In this document: positions 7,692-14,351 of the stretch, one piece after another
How positions within the stretch are numbered: the stretch's first letter is position 1
Layout: every line of letters begins with the position of its first letter
Notes under the pieces: generated by a model
What the model was told of the DNA's origin: nothing
Databases searched by the model: none
What the model saw: only the letters and a program-made list of their open reading frames with translations
Origin: Firm-13 sp964579245
Lineage (GTDB): Bacteria > Bacillota > Clostridia > Saccharofermentanales > Saccharofermentanaceae
NCBI GenBank assembly: GCA_964579245.1
Contig: CAZOFY010000060.1
Span: forward strand, 1 to 14,351
Direction of reading: 5' to 3'
DNA length: 14,351 nucleotides
Position numbers and translations under genes: made by a program

Positions 7692-7765
7692 ACACGGTGC
7701 ATAATTCATAAATCATTTATGCGTTTCGATGCCAGAACACGGCTCATAATCCATCGATTATCTAT
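7692..7765. repeat. Imperfect 29-bp direct repeat
   Basis: ACACGGTGCATAATTCATAA onward (7692-7720) recurs as ACACGGCTCATAATCCATCG onward (7737-7765), with 22 of 29 positions identical and a 45-base period. It lies after the oxidoreductase gene and upstream of the DUF2294 promoter. It could be a pair of protein-binding sites or chance AT-rich similarity. Confidence 0.4.
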
Positions 7766-7825
7766 ATTTATGCAAGGTGTGTTTGTCGCAGTCTCATTTT
7801 TTCAAAAACAAACACGCAAACATGA

Positions 7826-7855
7826 TTGACCACAGCTTCTATTGCATGATAGAAT
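7826..7855 (+). promoter_or_regulatory. Extended -10 promoter of the MpsC/DUF2294 gene
   Basis: TTGACC (7826-7831) and TAGAAT (7850-7855) are separated by 18 bases, with TG at 7847-7848 forming an extended -10. The transcript would begin near 7862, about 20 bases before ATG 7882. Confidence 0.7.
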
Positions 7856-7881
7856 CAAGAACAAGATGTGAGGGTGATGCA

Positions 7882-8244
7882 ATGACTAAGGGACAAGCGG
7901 AAGCGAAAATCAGCGAAGCCGTCAGTCGGTTCGAGATTGAGTATATGGGGAGAGGCCCCAAGCAGATCCGGACGCTGATTGTACAAGATTTGATCGTCAT
8001 CCGACTCAAGGGCTTCCTAAGCCAGTCAGAACAGAAGCTGGCAGAGAACAGTCAAGGAGTCGAAGTCCTGAAGAAGGCTCGGATGATGCTTTTCGAGAGT
8101 TCACGTGATTACATGGTCGACCTGATCAAGGAGATTGTAAACGTGGATGTCGTCAGTACGCACTCGGATGTCAGCACCAAGACGGGTGAGAAGATCATTG
8201 TGATAACCGTCAGTGAAAATCTTGAGGATACGTTCTTAAGATAA
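7882..8244 (+). CDS. MpsC/DUF2294 family protein
   Basis: This encodes 120 residues, the usual size for DUF2294. ATG 7882 is supported by GAGGGTG upstream and by the promoter immediately before it; the longer frame from 7777 would begin upstream of the transcript. Family hallmarks are an EYMGRGPKQIRTLIVQD segment (about 20-36) and the following VIRLKGFLSQSEQKLA, with a C-terminal TGEKIIVITVSE strand. In Staphylococcus aureus MpsC is encoded with MpsA and MpsB, which form a cation-translocating, membrane-potential-generating and bicarbonate-related system. Here neither MpsA (NuoL-like) nor MpsB (DUF2309) is adjacent. The role may therefore differ, as for many solitary DUF2294 proteins. It appears monocistronic, with its own promoter and a strong terminator. 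Confidence 0.82.
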   Translation: MTKGQAEAKISEAVSRFEIEYMGRGPKQIRTLIVQDLIVIRLKGFLSQSEQKLAENSQGVEVLKKARMMLFESSRDYMVDLIKEIVNVDVVSTHSDVSTKTGEKIIVITVSENLEDTFLR

Positions 8245-8300
8245 CAAGTAAGTAACGTTGGAAGACCAAGCTGTATAGTCGTTGTACTAGACACAGAGTA

Positions 8301-8347
8301 AGCCAATATTCAATTCCCGACAGGGAATCAGGATATTGGCTTTTTTA
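8301..8347 (+). terminator. Intrinsic terminator after the DUF2294 gene
   Basis: AGCCAATAT (8301-8309) pairs with ATATTGGCT (8333-8341). Inside it ATTCCC (8313-8318) pairs with GGGAAT (8323-8328) around a GACA loop. A run of T begins at 8341. It separates the DUF2294 gene from the next operon. Confidence 0.9.
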
Positions 8348-8427
8348 TTTTTCCTCGCCAAGGCAGCGCAAACGCGAAAACCGACCTGAAGAAAATCAAT
8401 CAACACGAGAGAAATATGGAGGAGAGT

Positions 8428-10305
8428 ATGAGAGGACATTTGGAGAAGATAGTTTTACCGGTAGATCTTGTAAGCATTCTTCAGGGAAACTGCCGCGTCA
8501 GAGTCCCTGAAACGCGAAAGGAGCTCTTTGAACTTGCCTTTGGCGACACAGACTCGGAGCTTTTCGAAGTAGCGTATGACGTGCCGGGTAAGGGCCGAGT
8601 GGTCGAAGCTACGTTAGCACGGTGTAAAAACGGAGCCGTGGTCAACTACACGGATATCTACATGAGACGAAGGGACCCGGACTGCATGGTCATCGCTGAT
8701 AACGGCAGGTCGGACAAAGAGAAATATGAGAATTGTTATGGTGAAAGCTTCAGCTTGCTTCGTGAGGAAACGTTTGCGTGGCTTTCCGGGCAGGACCTGA
8801 TCGTCATGCCTTTCATGGCCGGAGGAGCAGAATTCGGCTATCAGGCACTGCTCGTCGCTCCCGATAATGCGGGATTCTTCGCCGGTGGTCTTGCTGATCT
8901 GCAGGGCTTCATCCCTGCCTCTGAGATCCCGGAAGGGTTCTGCCCTAAGTCCGTCATTTATCTGGCTCCTACTTTCCGCCACACGCATTTTGACGGCAAA
9001 CAGATGGTCGTGCACAATCGCACCGAAGGCCTTTATGAGCTCTTCGCATACAACCTCTATCCCGGTCCCAGCGCTAAAAAGGGCGTCTACGGCGTCCTGA
9101 TAAAAATCGGCGAGGATGAGGGATGGATCACGGCTCACGGCTCAACGGTGAAGATTATTACCCCCTATGATAATTCAATCACCATCATGCACGAAGGCGC
9201 CAGCGGCGGCGGTAAAAGCGAGATGATTGAGGAGATTCACAGAGAGCTTGACGGACGCATCTTAGTATCGACGAATCTGGAGACGCGCGAAAAGCTTCTC
9301 CTCGAGCTGACCGAGACATGCGAGCTTCGCGCCGTAACCGACGATATGGCGCTTTGCCACCCACAGCTTCAAAATGACAGCAAAAAACTCGTCGTGACCG
9401 ACGCCGAAAACGGCTGGTTTCTGAGAACCAACCATATCAAGCGTTACGGTACCGATCCGTATCTTGAGAACATGTGTACCCATCCCCCGGAGCCCCTGAT
9501 TTTCTTAAACTATGACGCTGTGCCCGGGTCGACCTGTCTTTTGTGGGAACACACCATGGATGCGCCGAACAAGCCCTGCCCAAACCCTCGTGTCATTATG
9601 CCGCGGCGCTTCGTCCCGAACAGCATTAACGAACCGACCGAGGTTGATATCCGGAGCTTCGGCGTCCGGATGCCTCCCTGCACAAAGGAAAACCCGACAT
9701 ATGGGATCATGGGACTCATGCATATCCTCCCTCCCGCTCTCGCCTGGCTCTGGAGACTTGTCGCTCCGAGAGGCCACGACAACCCCAGCATTACTGATTC
9801 GGAGGGTATGAGCAGCGAGGGAGTCGGCTCCTACTGGCCCTTTGCGACAGGAAGACAAGTCGATCAGGCAAACCTGCTCCTCAAGCAAATCGTCAGCACG
9901 CCTAACACCCGTTACATCTTATTACCAAACCAGCATATCGGCGCACACAAGGTTGGATTCATGCCACAGTGGCTCGCGCGTGAATACTTGGCCAGAAGAG
10001 GCGGCGCTCGGTTCAGCCGGGAGCAGATCAACGCGTCTAAATCCCCCCTGCTCGGCTACTCCCTCACCGGTATTAAGGTTGAAGGGACAATCCTCCCGAA
10101 GGAGCTTCTCGAAGTCCACAGACAGCCAGAGGTCGGAAAAGAGGGCTTTATCGCGGGGGCAAGAATTCTGTCGGAGTTTTTTAAGCAAGAGTTATCAAAA
10201 TTCGATGCGCCGGATCTGGATCCGCTTGGCAAGCAAATCATTAATGTCTGTATGGCAGACGGATCCGTCGAGGACTACGAGGCATTGATTCCGATTCACC
10301 TGTAA
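8428..10305 (+). CDS. Large P-loop protein resembling PEP carboxykinase (probable DUF4914)
   Basis: This encodes 625 residues. ATG 8428 is preferred because GGAGGAG (8418-8424) lies directly upstream; ATG 8416 would include that site in the coding region. A P-loop GASGGGKS lies at 257-264 and is followed at 321-330 by LVVTDAENGW. The spacing and sequence recall kinase-1a (GxSGxGKT) and kinase-2 (DDEHGW) of phosphoenolpyruvate carboxykinases. A conserved-looking EGVGSYWPFATGR stretch lies in the C-terminal half. I place it in the DUF4914 family by eye. It should bind a nucleotide and may be a kinase or carboxykinase-like enzyme, but no substrate is known. There are no membrane segments, so it is cytoplasmic. 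A transporter-like gene starts 20 bases downstream, which suggests they work on the same compound (inference). Confidence 0.78.
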   Translation: MRGHLEKIVLPVDLVSILQGNCRVRVPETRKELFELAFGDTDSELFEVAYDVPGKGRVVEATLARCKNGAVVNYTDIYMRRRDPDCMVIADNGRSDKEKYENCYGESFSLLREETFAWLSGQDLIVMPFMAGGAEFGYQALLVAPDNAGFFAGGLADLQGFIPASEIPEGFCPKSVIYLAPTFRHTHFDGKQMVVHNRTEGLYELFAYNLYPGPSAKKGVYGVLIKIGEDEGWITAHGSTVKIITPYDNSITIMHEGASGGGKSEMIEEIHRELDGRILVSTNLETREKLLLELTETCELRAVTDDMALCHPQLQNDSKKLVVTDAENGWFLRTNHIKRYGTDPYLENMCTHPPEPLIFLNYDAVPGSTCLLWEHTMDAPNKPCPNPRVIMPRRFVPNSINEPTEVDIRSFGVRMPPCTKENPTYGIMGLMHILPPALAWLWRLVAPRGHDNPSITDSEGMSSEGVGSYWPFATGRQVDQANLLLKQIVSTPNTRYILLPNQHIGAHKVGFMPQWLAREYLARRGGARFSREQINASKSPLLGYSLTGIKVEGTILPKELLEVHRQPEVGKEGFIAGARILSEFFKQELSKFDAPDLDPLGKQIINVCMADGSVEDYEALIPIHL

Positions 10306-10325
10306 AAGAACCGGGAGGAACGTAA

Positions 10326-11696
10326 TTGCACGACACCAGAAACCACCAAGCGGAGATTGAGCACGAGCTGCTAACTTATAGTCCGGAACAATGGCGGCCG
10401 AACATTCCCGGCCGTCATTACCGGATCCGGCCGATTGATCTCGTTCCTGCTTTGGCGGGAACGATCGGAAAAATATCTCTTGTCGCAGCTTTTGCCATGG
10501 CATGGGCCAGTGCCTTCGGGATCTCTGACCCGAGCTTCGTCACGGAAAATGTCCGGCTGGAACTATGGATCGCATGCTTCTTCACCCTCCTGTTCTCTGT
10601 TTTCCTAAATCCGACAGCCGGTCCTCCGGGTACCCTCGCTCCACTCATTCCACTAATCCCCGTCATGGCTCAGTCAGGTGTCCACCCACTGCCCTTCGCA
10701 ATCCTGATTAGTGTCGTCGGCTTTCTCTTTGCGCAAAAAGGATTTTTTCGCGAGATCATTCGGATCAACGGGCCGGCGACAAAGTCCGGCATCCTGCTTC
10801 TTTTTGGCATTCTCGGTGTATCCGGAGCCTTTAAGGCGCTTCATCTCTGGATAAATGAACATAGTGGCATCTACATGCTTGTCACTCTTCTTTTCTCCGG
10901 TACGATCCTGTATCTTCTGCTTTTGAAACTGCACCTCAAGTGGCTCATCATTCCCGCTGTCGCCGTTCTTTCTCTCGTGATTGCCCTTGTTTTCGGCGTG
11001 ACACCTGTGCTTGCGACACCGGTTGGGCTTCCTATCGTCGACCCATTTGTCTGGTGGCAAGACAAGTGGGGGATCGGCTTCGGTCTTTCTCTCGAAAACT
11101 TCCTTGTTTGCCTGCCATTCGTTCTTCTCGTCATGACGATGTGGCCAACCGACGCACTTGCTGTCCAGGCCCTACAGGAGGCTAATTATCCCCCGGGCTC
11201 TCAGAAGGCTGTCCTAAATATGGATGCAAGCTTTGTCGGAATCACGATACGAAATCTTACCGGCGCGTTACTTGGAGGAGCCCAGACTGCAGCGGTTTGG
11301 CGCAGCTTCATGATCCCCTTATCGGTCGTCAGACGGCCGATCGGCGGCGCCGCCCTTTTTCTGGCCATTCTTTGCGCTGGCTTCGCCTTTCTGGGCTTCC
11401 CGATTGATCTGGCTGTCTTCCCACCCTTGGTCTGGCTCGTGTTGTTATTCGGTGTGTTTATGCCGATGCTCGAGATCGGATCGACCGGTCTAAAACAGCC
11501 AGGAGCCATACCCGTGATTCTTCTATGTCTCGTGATCGGAATCTCCCTCGGACCTCTCCCGGGCTGGAGCGCCGCTCTCGTGACCGAGAATCTGTTTCTG
11601 CACAAGAAATCCTCCTCCGGCCTTTCTCGAAAAGACAAGATTTATAGTCTGATCGTCCTTTTGGTGTCGATGGGATCCCTGCTGCTGACCCGTTGA
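10326..11696 (+). CDS. Polytopic membrane protein, possible DUF3360-type transporter
   Basis: This encodes 456 residues with about 10-12 hydrophobic segments and a cytoplasmic N-terminus of about 38 residues. The TTG start at 10326 is chosen because GGGAGG (10312-10317) is 8 bases upstream; the first in-frame ATG lies inside the first membrane segment. A striking NPTAGPPGTLAPLIPLIP motif (95-112) sits in a membrane re-entrant context, like the substrate-binding half-helices of anion or nucleobase transporters. A second polar stretch, WPTDALAVQALQEANYPPG, lies past the middle. It resembles the uncharacterised DUF3360 membrane proteins, placed by eye only. It is the second gene of an operon with the P-loop protein. 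No terminator is seen after it, and the 321-base gap that follows holds the katG promoter region. Confidence 0.75.
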   Translation: MHDTRNHQAEIEHELLTYSPEQWRPNIPGRHYRIRPIDLVPALAGTIGKISLVAAFAMAWASAFGISDPSFVTENVRLELWIACFFTLLFSVFLNPTAGPPGTLAPLIPLIPVMAQSGVHPLPFAILISVVGFLFAQKGFFREIIRINGPATKSGILLLFGILGVSGAFKALHLWINEHSGIYMLVTLLFSGTILYLLLLKLHLKWLIIPAVAVLSLVIALVFGVTPVLATPVGLPIVDPFVWWQDKWGIGFGLSLENFLVCLPFVLLVMTMWPTDALAVQALQEANYPPGSQKAVLNMDASFVGITIRNLTGALLGGAQTAAVWRSFMIPLSVVRRPIGGAALFLAILCAGFAFLGFPIDLAVFPPLVWLVLLFGVFMPMLEIGSTGLKQPGAIPVILLCLVIGISLGPLPGWSAALVTENLFLHKKSSSGLSRKDKIYSLIVLLVSMGSLLLTR

Positions 11697-11777
11697 TTAC
11701 CGTACCCATTGTGCCTTGCATTTCTTATGATACTCTCTGTTTGATGTTATATTTCTATGAACTCCGCCTCTCTTGCC

Positions 11778-11807
11778 TTGCGTCCTTCTGATGTATACAC
11801 GTATAAT
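11778..11807 (+). promoter_or_regulatory. Candidate katG promoter
   Basis: TTGCGT (11778-11783) and a perfect TATAAT (11802-11807) are separated by 18 bases. Transcription would begin near 11814, giving a leader of about 200 bases before katG. The rest of the 321-base gap shows no gene; the small open frames in it lack ribosome binding sites. Confidence 0.55.
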
Positions 11808-11953
11808 CGAAAGTAATAGATTTTCTTGATTTATCATGCCTTTGGCTGGGTCATGCTTTTGGAGAGGCCCCTTTTCGCTGGGTCACAGTAGTATCCCTCT
11901 GCATTCGCTTTTAGAGAATCTTCCCCTTTCGCTCGAGCAAATCTCCCCGCTGT

Positions 11954-11966
11954 CATTCTCATTATC
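11954..11966. promoter_or_regulatory. Fur/PerR-like hexamer pair in the katG leader
   Basis: Read on the minus strand, this is GATAATGAGAATG, close to the first two hexamers of the Fur box GATAATGATAATCATTATC. The third, inverted hexamer is poor. It lies about 140 bases downstream of the candidate transcription start and 52 bases before katG. Regulation by a Fur-family protein is possible but unproven. Confidence 0.25.
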
Positions 11967-12017
11967 TGAAAAAAGATGCTCGATTCGTAAAGATACCGAT
12001 GAAGGAGGACTTTTTCC

Positions 12018-14204
12018 ATGGATGAAATGAGATGCCCCGTTACAGGTATGACAAGAAGCACAGCAGCCGGAGGCGGTACATCGAACCGCGACTGGTGGCC
12101 GAACCAGTTGAATTTGAGTATTTTGCGTCAAAATTCATCTCTTTCTGATCCGATGGATCCAGATTTCTGCTATGCAGAAGCGTTTCAGTCGCTCGACCTT
12201 AGCGCCGTCAAGCAGGACCTCTATAAGCTGATGAAAGACTCGCAGGATTGGTGGCCGGCTGATTACGGACACTATGGTCCACTCTTTATTCGCATGGCCT
12301 GGCATAGCGCCGGCACCTATCGTGTAAGTGACGGCCGGGGGGGAGCTTCCGACGGCACGCAGCGTTTTCCGCCCTTGAACAGTTGGCCTGACAATGTCAA
12401 CCTGGATAAAGCCCGCCGTCTGCTGTGGCCGATTAAGCAAAAATATGGTAAAAATCTTTCCTGGGCTGATCTTCTGATTCTGGCCGGTAACTGTGCTTTG
12501 GAGTCCATGGGACTTCCTATGTTCGGCTTTGCAGGGGGGCGCGAGGATGTGTGGCAGGCACAGGAGGATGTATATTGGGGATCGGAGAGCGAGTGGCTCG
12601 GCGATAAGCGTTATACCGGAGACCGCAATCTGGAGAATCCCCTGGCAGCGGTACAAATGGGCCTGATTTATGTCAATCCCGAAGGTCCGAACGGCGTGCC
12701 GGATCCGGTTGCCTCCGGCCGTGATGTACGCGACACTTTTGCCAGAATGGCAATGGGCGACGAAGAGACTGTTGCTCTGATCGCCGGCGGGCATACCTTC
12801 GGCAAATGCCACGGAGCCGGGCCGGCTACACATGTTGGGCCCGAGCCCGAGGCTGCGCCTTTGGAGCAGCAGGGCCTTGGCTGGATAAGCAGCTTTGGAT
12901 CCGGAAAAGCCGGAGATGCGATCGGAAGCGGAATCGAGGGGGCTTGGAAGCCCAATCCGATCAAATGGGATATGGGGTATTTTCGCATTCTGTTCAAATA
13001 CGAGTGGGAGCTGGTGAAGAGTCCGGCCGGAGCGAATCAATGGCTGGCTAAGGACGTAGAACCTGATGATATGGTCATCGACGCGCACGATCCGACAAAG
13101 TTCCATCGCCCAATGATGACGACAGCCGATCTTTCCCTTCGATTCGATCCGGTCTACGAAAAGATTTCGCGGCGATTTCTTGCTGATCCGGAACTGTTCC
13201 GGGATCATTTTGCCCGCGCATGGTTCAAGTTGACGCATCGCGACATGGGGCCACGTTCCCGTTATCTTGGACCGGAGGTTCCTGCTGAAGAATTGATATG
13301 GCAGGATCCGATCCCCACGGTCGATCATCCCTTGATTTGCCAAACCGATATCGAGCTTCTGAAGGAGAGAATCCTAATCTCCGGACTGTCGGTATCACAG
13401 CTTGTCTCGACTGCTTGGGCATCCTCATCCACATTCCGCGGCTCGGACAAACGAGGCGGCGCAAACGGGGCACGGATTCGGCTCGAACCACAACGGAACT
13501 GGCAGATCAACGAATCGGAAAAACTCACCCTCGTGTTGGACGTGCTCGAGAAAATTCAAACTGATTTCAATGCCGAGCAGAAAGACGGTAAGAAGGTATC
13601 CATTGCCGACTTGATTGTCCTAGGCGGCTGTGCCGCAATCGAGCAAGCCGCGAGAAACGCCGGTCAATCCGTATCCGTCCCCTTTCAGCCGGGACGCATG
13701 GACGCGACACAGGAGCAGACAGATATCGATTCGTTCCTGGTACTCGAGCCAAAGGCCGACGCCTTCCGTAATTATCGCAAGGGCAACTCTTCAGAGAAGC
13801 CGGAGGAACTACTGATTGACAAGGCGCAGCTTCTGACCCTGACGCCGCCGGAATTGACTGTTCTTCTCGGTGGTCTACGTGTTTTGAATATCAACTATGG
13901 CAAGGCNNNNNNNNNNCAAAATCCGGGCGCTCTGACAAACGACTTCTTCATAAATCTGCTAGATATGCGCACAACGTGGAAACCCGTGTCACCCGAGGCC
14001 ACAGTTTTTGAGGGCTATGACCGAACGACCGGAGAGGTAAAATGGACAGCAACAAGAGTCGATCTGGTTTTCGGATCGAACGCAGAGCTTCGTGCACTCG
14101 CAGAGGTCTATGCAAGTAACGATGCCGTGCAGAAATTTCTGTTGGATTTCGTCGCAGCATGGAACAAAGTCATGGATGCCGATCGATTCGACCTTCTGAA
14201 GTAA
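12018..14204 (+). CDS. katG: Bifunctional catalase-peroxidase KatG
   Basis: This encodes about 728 residues as sequenced. ATG 12018 has AAGGAGG (12002-12008) 9 bases upstream. The N-terminal haem domain contains the distal triad R92, W95 and H96 in RMAWHSAGTYR. It also has Y218 (LIYVNPEG) and M244 (ARMAM), which with W95 form the Met-Tyr-Trp adduct needed for catalase activity, and the proximal haem ligand H259 in GGHTFGK. The second, haem-free KatG domain is complete apart from the sequence gap, and the C-terminus DLVFGSNAELRALAEVYAS is canonical. The enzyme removes H2O2 as catalase or peroxidase in the cytoplasm. Ten undetermined bases interrupt codons 630-633; the frame is kept. It appears to be monocistronic, with its own promoter region. 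Identification is certain. Confidence 0.98.
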   Translation: MDEMRCPVTGMTRSTAAGGGTSNRDWWPNQLNLSILRQNSSLSDPMDPDFCYAEAFQSLDLSAVKQDLYKLMKDSQDWWPADYGHYGPLFIRMAWHSAGTYRVSDGRGGASDGTQRFPPLNSWPDNVNLDKARRLLWPIKQKYGKNLSWADLLILAGNCALESMGLPMFGFAGGREDVWQAQEDVYWGSESEWLGDKRYTGDRNLENPLAAVQMGLIYVNPEGPNGVPDPVASGRDVRDTFARMAMGDEETVALIAGGHTFGKCHGAGPATHVGPEPEAAPLEQQGLGWISSFGSGKAGDAIGSGIEGAWKPNPIKWDMGYFRILFKYEWELVKSPAGANQWLAKDVEPDDMVIDAHDPTKFHRPMMTTADLSLRFDPVYEKISRRFLADPELFRDHFARAWFKLTHRDMGPRSRYLGPEVPAEELIWQDPIPTVDHPLICQTDIELLKERILISGLSVSQLVSTAWASSSTFRGSDKRGGANGARIRLEPQRNWQINESEKLTLVLDVLEKIQTDFNAEQKDGKKVSIADLIVLGGCAAIEQAARNAGQSVSVPFQPGRMDATQEQTDIDSFLVLEPKADAFRNYRKGNSSEKPEELLIDKAQLLTLTPPELTVLLGGLRVLNINYGKXXXXQNPGALTNDFFINLLDMRTTWKPVSPEATVFEGYDRTTGEVKWTATRVDLVFGSNAELRALAEVYASNDAVQKFLLDFVAAWNKVMDADRFDLLK
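13907..13916. other. Assembly gap (10 N) inside katG
   Basis: Ten undetermined bases fall between the NYGK and QNPGALTND parts of KatG. The gap looks too short for the family; see findings. Confidence 0.97.
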
Positions 14205-14231
14205 GAACAGTATATCTTGGGAGAAATAAGG

Positions 14232-14283
14232 GGCTGTCTCAAAAGATTTGTAACTCAAGTTGGATGAGGCAGTCATTATTTTA
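14232..14283 (+). terminator. Possible katG terminator overlapping an IS-end-like GGGGCTGTCTC motif
   Basis: GGCTGTCTC (14232-14240) can pair with GAGGCAGTC (14266-14274) along 9 positions with two G-U pairs and a 25-base loop, followed by ATTATTTTA. This could end katG transcription. The left arm, AGGGGCTGTCTCAAAA from 14229, also resembles terminal repeats of Bacillota insertion sequences and the segment at 2654. Beyond it, to the window edge, no gene is supported. Confidence 0.4.
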
Positions 14284-14351
14284 CGAAGCATATCAAAAAT
14301 GGACATACGTGCTAGAGCATACGGCCTGGATCCGAGATTTTTCCGTTTTAG

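Noticed and set aside
8614..9138. 174-codon antisense frame in the P-loop protein gene
   Set aside because: It lies opposite a well-supported gene and has no initiation signal or recognisable motif.
11802..11830. PerR box at the katG -10 region
   Set aside because: The bases around TATAAT do not form the inverted TTATAAT/ATTATAA pattern.
12135..13343. 402-codon antisense frame inside katG
   Set aside because: It is a shadow of a certain gene: there is no ribosome binding site and no family resemblance. Long antisense frames are common opposite high-GC codon-biased genes.

Overview
This window looks like chromosomal DNA from a low-to-mid GC Gram-positive anaerobe or facultative anaerobe, most likely Bacillota (Clostridia-like). 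Supporting signs are strong AGGAGG-type ribosome binding sites, consensus SigA-type promoters, use of TTG and GTG starts, and families common in that group (zinc-ribbon/DUF2007, MpsC/DUF2294, small XRE regulators). No rRNA, tRNA, CRISPR array or complete transposase was seen. Family names come from recognising motifs by eye, not from searches.

Layout, left to right. (1) At 2-757 is the 3' part of a NapH/NosR-like membrane polyferredoxin, followed by a small zinc-ribbon/DUF2007 gene (862-1197). (2) On the minus strand, 1261-2487 is a decayed copy of the intact GT-C type membrane glycosyltransferase at 3095-4741. Between the two copies lies an array of four palindromes with an exact 75-bp period (2753-3018). 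(3) Upstream of the glycosyltransferase, also on the minus strand, is a membrane-anchored protein with a C-terminal J-domain (4849-5637). (4) On the plus strand a good promoter (5927-5955) drives a tightly packed three-gene operon: a small membrane protein, an XRE regulator whose start overlaps the preceding stop, and a zinc-independent MDR oxidoreductase. (5) A single MpsC/DUF2294 gene with its own extended -10 promoter ends at a strong intrinsic terminator (8301-8347). (6) A two-gene operon follows: a large P-loop protein with features like phosphoenolpyruvate carboxykinase (probably DUF4914), then a polytopic membrane protein (possibly DUF3360-type transporter) that starts with TTG. (7) katG (12018-14204) encodes a bifunctional catalase-peroxidase with every key residue present; a 10-N assembly gap interrupts it near the 3' end. 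A hairpin and a GGGGCTGTCT motif lie just after it.

The most interesting candidates for something undescribed are the DUF4914-like/transporter pair, for which I know no established function, and the 75-bp palindromic array, which is open in frame on both strands and sits exactly between a live gene and its dead paralogue. The XRE/membrane/oxidoreductase operon resembles a small self-regulated stress or signal-sensing module.
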